DNA from: Bacteroidales bacterium
GTDB lineage: Bacteria > Bacteroidota > Bacteroidia > Bacteroidales > Azobacteroidaceae
NCBI GenBank assembly: GCA_020860885.1
Contig: JAJBTS010000374.1
Location: forward strand, 1 to 10,079
Length of the DNA: 10,079 nucleotides
Reading direction: 5' to 3'
Under the pieces are notes generated by a model, which saw nothing but the letters and a program-made list of their open reading frames with translations, was not told the origin of the DNA and searched no databases. Each line of letters starts with the position of its first letter. Position 1 is the first letter of the stretch. This document shows, in pieces, positions 6,974 to 10,079 of this stretch. Position numbers and translations under genes: made by a program.

Positions 6974-8441
6974 ACTCTTCTTGTTTGTTTTTTATCCGGG
7001 ATACAATCAGCACACCTAAATCGTACCGGATACTGTCTTCCGGTTCAATACTATAGCCCGATACCGCAGGGGTAGCTTTTGTTAAGGATGCCCGTGATAG
7101 ACTCCGGCTCGTTAGAATATCACTTAAAACACTATTGTGCTGTTGAAGAAGAGTATCCAACTCTTTATTATCTTTCATAATCCTATACAATTGGAAAGTT
7201 TGTCCGGGGCAGTGATAAGCCAAATTTTCCCGGGCTGCCTGCCTGTCCTTTATGTAATAAATTTCCTCCGGATGATTCCGGATGTATCGGGCCAAAGCCG
7301 GATCTGGAGTTACTTCCAAAAAATGATAAGGAATGAGTCCGAAAGAAACATTCCATATAAATACACTGAGAGCAAATGCATAGATCGGTAATTGCCTGAA
7401 CTGGTAGCGGATAAAAACGAATAAAAATAATGCGAAAGGAAGCATGACCATAAACTCCGCATTCCCGTCGGAAATAGCAGCGAAAATCAATTGCAAAAAG
7501 AAAATTAACAAATGGCAATGAGCGAATCGGCTGTCAAATAAGTTGTAGTTCCTTCTTCTTCTTGTCCGCTTGATTTGAATAAGACCAAGAATTCCCAAAA
7601 TACTCGAAAGAATAATAGGAAGACTCAAAATCCAATATTTTTGAATCAATGGAAAGAAATATCCATGTATCTGATAAAAAGTCCTTATAAAACTAACAGG
7701 AGTTAATAATAAAGACTTTCTTTTAAAAGAAAATTCTACTCCTTCATTGTGGATATAATCGTGAGTGATATATTCTAAAATGTTAGAAGAATCATAATCT
7801 GTGAGATAAAAGACAGCAAAATAAACGAGTGGTATTATGCAGGATCCTAAAGCATACTCAATAAAGTTTTTTGTCCGTTTTTCCGGATAAGCTGTCGTTA
7901 TAAAAATAAATAATCCCACCCACCAGAAAATATGGATTTGGTGAAAAAGGCATGCAATTCCGGCAATCAAACCTGTTAAAAAAACAGACTTTTTTGAGAT
8001 GGCACACCAACTGGCCCACAAAGAAAAGAAAAGAGGAACTATATAAGTTTCCCCCGTAGTGGCATACCGCATAAATCCAAAACAGGAACCTAAAAAAAGA
8101 AGTAAAAATGTGCGTGTAAGGCTACTCGTATATTTAGAAAGTATTGCATTGGAAAATAATAGACAACCCACAGCAAAAAAGCCATTCATTAGGGATATGA
8201 ATTTCAAGGTGTGGGAGATTGAAAAGAGTTTGGTTAAGAGATAATAAAACGCATTATAAATCAGATGATGAGGCAAAAACAGGTCTTTCCCACTCCGGAT
8301 TTGATGTGCAAACATATAACTATCTCCACTGGGATTGATAGAAGGAAAAAGAATGTATAATATACCCATTAAAAAGATTGCATAAAGAGGGTGTATAAAC
8401 CCATACTCTTTTTTTATAAGGGATATTCCGAAACTTTTCAT
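6957..8441 (-). CDS. Polytopic membrane protein, possibly a GT-C type glycosyltransferase
   Basis: The 494-residue protein has about eight to ten hydrophobic helices through residue 375, then a soluble tail of roughly 120 residues. An acidic residue sits in the first predicted loop after helix one (NPSGDSYMFAHQ, Asp40), followed by HHLIYNAFYYLL (58-69), RYATTGETYIVPLFFSLWAS (125-144) and a His-bearing FHQIHIFWW (166-174). This arrangement, with an early loop Asp and a TGE motif before a helix, resembles lipid-linked-sugar glycosyltransferases of the GT39/GT-C fold and related Bacteroidota proteins. I cannot assign a family with certainty or name a substrate. It stands alone on the minus strand, convergent with sanA and divergent from mnmE. 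The start at 8441 lies only 4 bp from a -7-like box. Confidence 0.7.
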   Translation of the reverse strand: MKSFGISLIKKEYGFIHPLYAIFLMGILYILFPSINPSGDSYMFAHQIRSGKDLFLPHHLIYNAFYYLLTKLFSISHTLKFISLMNGFFAVGCLLFSNAILSKYTSSLTRTFLLLFLGSCFGFMRYATTGETYIVPLFFSLWASWCAISKKSVFLTGLIAGIACLFHQIHIFWWVGLFIFITTAYPEKRTKNFIEYALGSCIIPLVYFAVFYLTDYDSSNILEYITHDYIHNEGVEFSFKRKSLLLTPVSFIRTFYQIHGYFFPLIQKYWILSLPIILSSILGILGLIQIKRTRRRRNYNLFDSRFAHCHLLIFFLQLIFAAISDGNAEFMVMLPFALFLFVFIRYQFRQLPIYAFALSVFIWNVSFGLIPYHFLEVTPDPALARYIRNHPEEIYYIKDRQAARENLAYHCPGQTFQLYRIMKDNKELDTLLQQHNSVLSDILTSRSLSRASLTKATPAVSGYSIEPEDSIRYDLGVLIVSRIKNKQEEFIRSE

Positions 8442-8445
8442 GCGG

Positions 8446-8453
8446 CAAATATA
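8446..8453 (-). promoter_or_regulatory. -7 box very close to the membrane-protein start
   Basis: Read on the minus strand the sequence is TATATTTG, an exact TAnnTTTG match, ending 4 bp before the ATG at 8441. A partial -33 match (TTTA, from 8472-8475) lies 18 bp away. If used, transcription would begin at or within a few bases of the start codon and the mRNA would be nearly leaderless. The A/T-rich context makes a chance match possible. Confidence 0.4.
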
Positions 8454-8495
8454 GATAAATTATCTTAATAATAAATTGAGGCTTTCCTGAAATAA

Positions 8496-8513
8496 GAGTC
8501 AATCGGTTGACTC
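8496..8513. promoter_or_regulatory. Dyad symmetric element over the mnmE -33 box (candidate operator)
   Basis: GAGTCAA (8496-8502) and TTGACTC (8507-8513) are perfect 7-bp inverted arms around TCGG. The right arm contains the TTG of the likely mnmE -33 element. The right half continues as ACTCAATC (8510-8517), close to AGTCAATC (8497-8504), so there is also a near direct repeat. The spacing suits a dimeric DNA-binding protein, but no regulator is identified. Confidence 0.45.
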
Positions 8514-8536
8514 AATCATAACTTTTATTACCTTTG
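8506..8536 (+). promoter_or_regulatory. Promoter of mnmE
   Basis: GTTG (8506-8509) as -33 and TACCTTTG (8529-8536) as -7 are separated by 19 bp, an excellent fit to the Bacteroidota promoter pattern TTTG / TAnnTTTG. The start codon of mnmE lies 21 bp after the -7 box. Confidence 0.75.
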
Positions 8537-8557
8537 TTAAGTAAATAATATTTTATT

Positions 8558-9955
8558 ATGATCGAACGTAATACCATTTGCGCCATTTCAACTCCTCCGG
8601 GAGTGGGAGGTGTTGCTGTTGTACGTATATCAGGGAAAGAAGCCTTTTCTATTGTCGAAAAGATATTTGCTCCGGCGAAGAAAGGATTACATTTATCAGA
8701 ACAGCAGCCTTATACATTAACTTATGGGAAGATATTCAGAGAGGAAAATATTCTGGATGAAGTAATTGTCGGGATATTTCGCGCTCCTAATTCTTTCACG
8801 GGAGAAGATACGGTAGAGATAACCTGTCATGGTTCTACTTATATTCAGCAAGAAATATTAAAACTACTGATAGAGCAGGGTTGTACCTTGGCTGCTCCCG
8901 GTGAATTTACTCAACGTGCTTTTTTAAATGCAAAGATGGATCTTTCTCAGGCTGAAGCTGTGGCCGATTTGATCTCTTCTGCTTCAGCGGCTTCTCACCG
9001 ATTGGCTATCCGGCAGATGCGTGGCGGTTTCAGTAAAGAATTGCTGAACCTAAGAGCTAAATTACTCGATTTTGTTTCTCTTATCGAACTGGAGCTCGAT
9101 TTTGGAGAAGAGGATGTAGAGTTTGCCGATCGTACTCAACTGCTGGAATTGTCTTCAAAAATTAAGGAGATAATCCACAAGCTGGTTAATTCTTTTAGTT
9201 TGGGAAATGCGATAAAGAATGGAATTCCTGTGGTAATAGTAGGAGAGACCAATGCCGGGAAATCGACATTATTGAATCATCTTTTAAATGAAGACAAAGC
9301 GATTGTATCGGATATTCATGGAACTACCCGTGATGTGATCGAAGACGTTATAAATATCAATGGTATCTCCTTTCGCTTTATCGATACGGCGGGGATTCGT
9401 AATACAGGGGATGAAATTGAATCCTTAGGTATCAAACGTACTTTTCAGAAGATAGATCAGGCTTCTATTGTGATCTGGATGATCGATACAACACATTTCA
9501 ATACGGAGATTGAATATATTGCCGATAAAATTGTACCCCGTACTAAAAAGAAAAAACTAATTATTGTATTCAATAAAATCGATAAGCTTAATGAGGAAGA
9601 GCAGTCGGTCTTAGAAGAAGAGTTCCTTCCGCATATTCCTGCGGAAAGAATATTCCTTTCTGCAAAGTTCAAGAGAAATACGGAAGTCCTGGAGAAAGCC
9701 TTATTAAAAGCAGCAAATTTACCCGATATTACTGAAGATGATGTGGTAGTAACCAATATGCGTCATTACGAAGCTCTTTCCAAAGCTTTAGGCGCTATCG
9801 AAAGAGCAGAGGAAGGATTAAAAGACGGAATTCCTGCCGATTTAGTTTCTCAGGATATCCGGGAATGTATGCATTATTTGGGAGAGATTACAGGTGAGAT
9901 TAGTACAGATGAGATACTGGGCAACGTATTTAAAAACTTCTGCATCGGCAAATAA
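8558..9955 (+). CDS. mnmE: tRNA uridine-5-carboxymethylaminomethyl modification GTPase MnmE
   Basis: This 465-residue protein has the full MnmE layout. The N-terminal folate-binding domain is at about 1-120, starting IERNTICAISTPPGVGGVAV. A helical domain flanks an inserted G domain at about 222-385. G motifs seen are G1 GETNAGKS (229-236), G2 GTTRD (255-259), G3 DTAG (276-279), G4 NKID (339-342) and SAK (368-370). The invariant C-terminal FCIGK carries the conserved Cys. With MnmG it installs the cmnm5 group at wobble uridine 34 of certain tRNAs, using GTP and methylene-tetrahydrofolate; mnmG is not in this window. G1 reads GETNAGKS where E. coli has GRPNAGKS, so the Arg-Pro is replaced by Glu-Thr, but the nucleotide-binding Gly, Lys and Ser are kept. 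It is a single-gene unit with its own promoter and terminator. Confidence 0.98.
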   Translation: MIERNTICAISTPPGVGGVAVVRISGKEAFSIVEKIFAPAKKGLHLSEQQPYTLTYGKIFREENILDEVIVGIFRAPNSFTGEDTVEITCHGSTYIQQEILKLLIEQGCTLAAPGEFTQRAFLNAKMDLSQAEAVADLISSASAASHRLAIRQMRGGFSKELLNLRAKLLDFVSLIELELDFGEEDVEFADRTQLLELSSKIKEIIHKLVNSFSLGNAIKNGIPVVIVGETNAGKSTLLNHLLNEDKAIVSDIHGTTRDVIEDVININGISFRFIDTAGIRNTGDEIESLGIKRTFQKIDQASIVIWMIDTTHFNTEIEYIADKIVPRTKKKKLIIVFNKIDKLNEEEQSVLEEEFLPHIPAERIFLSAKFKRNTEVLEKALLKAANLPDITEDDVVVTNMRHYEALSKALGAIERAEEGLKDGIPADLVSQDIRECMHYLGEITGEISTDEILGNVFKNFCIGK

Positions 9956-9975
9956 CTTGGTTATAATCAATAAAT

Positions 9976-10006
9976 AAGACTCTCAAATGAGGGTCTTTTT
10001 CTTTTG
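9976..10006 (+). terminator. Intrinsic terminator after mnmE
   Basis: AAGACTCTC (9976-9984) pairs with GAGGGTCTT (9989-9997) in a 9-bp stem with one G-T pair and a 4-nt loop. A T-rich run (TTTTTCTTTT) follows. It starts 20 bp after the mnmE stop. Confidence 0.85.
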
Positions 10007-10018
10007 GAGAATAAATGG

Positions 10019-10026
10019 TAACTTTG
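10019..10026 (+). promoter_or_regulatory. -7 box before the last, partial gene
   Basis: TAACTTTG is an exact TAnnTTTG match ending 27 bp before the ATG at 10054, the same distance range as for the other genes here. A -33 element is not clear: the best candidate is TTTC at 9998-10001, within the T-run of the mnmE terminator, with a short 17-bp spacer. Confidence 0.5.
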
Positions 10027-10053
10027 CCTAAAATCATAAATAATCTAATACAA

Positions 10054-10079
10054 ATGAAAAGGTCATTACTTATTTTTTT
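10054..10079 (+). CDS. Start of a gene cut by the window end, likely exported protein
   Basis: An ATG 27 bp after a good -7 box opens MKRSLLIF before the window ends. Two basic residues followed by hydrophobic ones fit the front of a signal peptide or membrane anchor. Only eight codons are visible, so function cannot be judged. The gene sits after the mnmE terminator and so belongs to a separate transcription unit. Confidence 0.5.

Noticed and set aside
7183..7518. 111-codon minus-strand frame in the membrane-protein gene, other phase
   Set aside because: It overlaps the longer membrane-protein frame on the same strand and lacks membrane-helix order or motifs. I considered a frameshifted copy, but the 494-residue frame is continuous.
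9457..9756. 99-codon minus-strand frame inside mnmE
   Set aside because: It is antisense to the G domain of MnmE and low in complexity (Ser, Ile and Phe rich); no support as a gene.
1..10079. Mobile element, prophage, CRISPR array, toxin-antitoxin or defence genes
   Set aside because: No transposase, integrase, terminal repeats, regular spacer-repeat pattern or toxin-like small gene pair was seen; the gene content is core chromosome.

Overview
The window looks like ordinary chromosome from a member of the Bacteroidales (Bacteroidota). Three things support this: promoter -7 boxes of the TAnnTTTG type before several genes, start codons with A/T-rich leaders and no clear Shine-Dalgarno sequence, and protein families and neighbourhoods typical of that order. 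Genus cannot be fixed from the sequence alone. Nothing marks a mobile element, prophage, CRISPR array, tRNA or rRNA.

Layout: (1) 53-2359, an XRE-HTH/cupin regulator followed by a fatty-acyl-CoA synthetase-type AMP-forming ligase, probably a functional pair. (2) 2482-5381, a compact three-gene run behind a good promoter: a secreted TPR/PD40 protein, a short NfeD-type membrane protein and the flotillin-like FloA. The run closes with a strong stem-loop and T-tract. (3) 5469-6973, a uridine phosphorylase-like enzyme whose stop codon overlaps the start of a SanA-type DUF218 envelope protein. (4) 6957-8441 on the minus strand, a polytopic membrane protein resembling GT-C glycosyltransferases, convergent with and overlapping sanA by 17 bp. 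(5) 8558-9955, the tRNA-modification GTPase MnmE, divergent from (4), with its own promoter and terminator. (6) The first codons of a further gene at 10054, cut by the window end.

The plausible biology is membrane and envelope upkeep (FloA/NfeD membrane microdomains, SanA, the membrane protein), fatty acid activation, nucleoside salvage and tRNA wobble-uridine modification. No clear new system is visible. The points most worth a second look are the TPR/PD40 partner of NfeD-FloA, heptamer repeats that run in phase into two start codons, a dyad over the mnmE -33 box, a possibly leaderless membrane-protein mRNA, and two stop codons held inside one small palindrome.

All gaps between genes are shorter than 130 bp, and their contents are described in the feature list.
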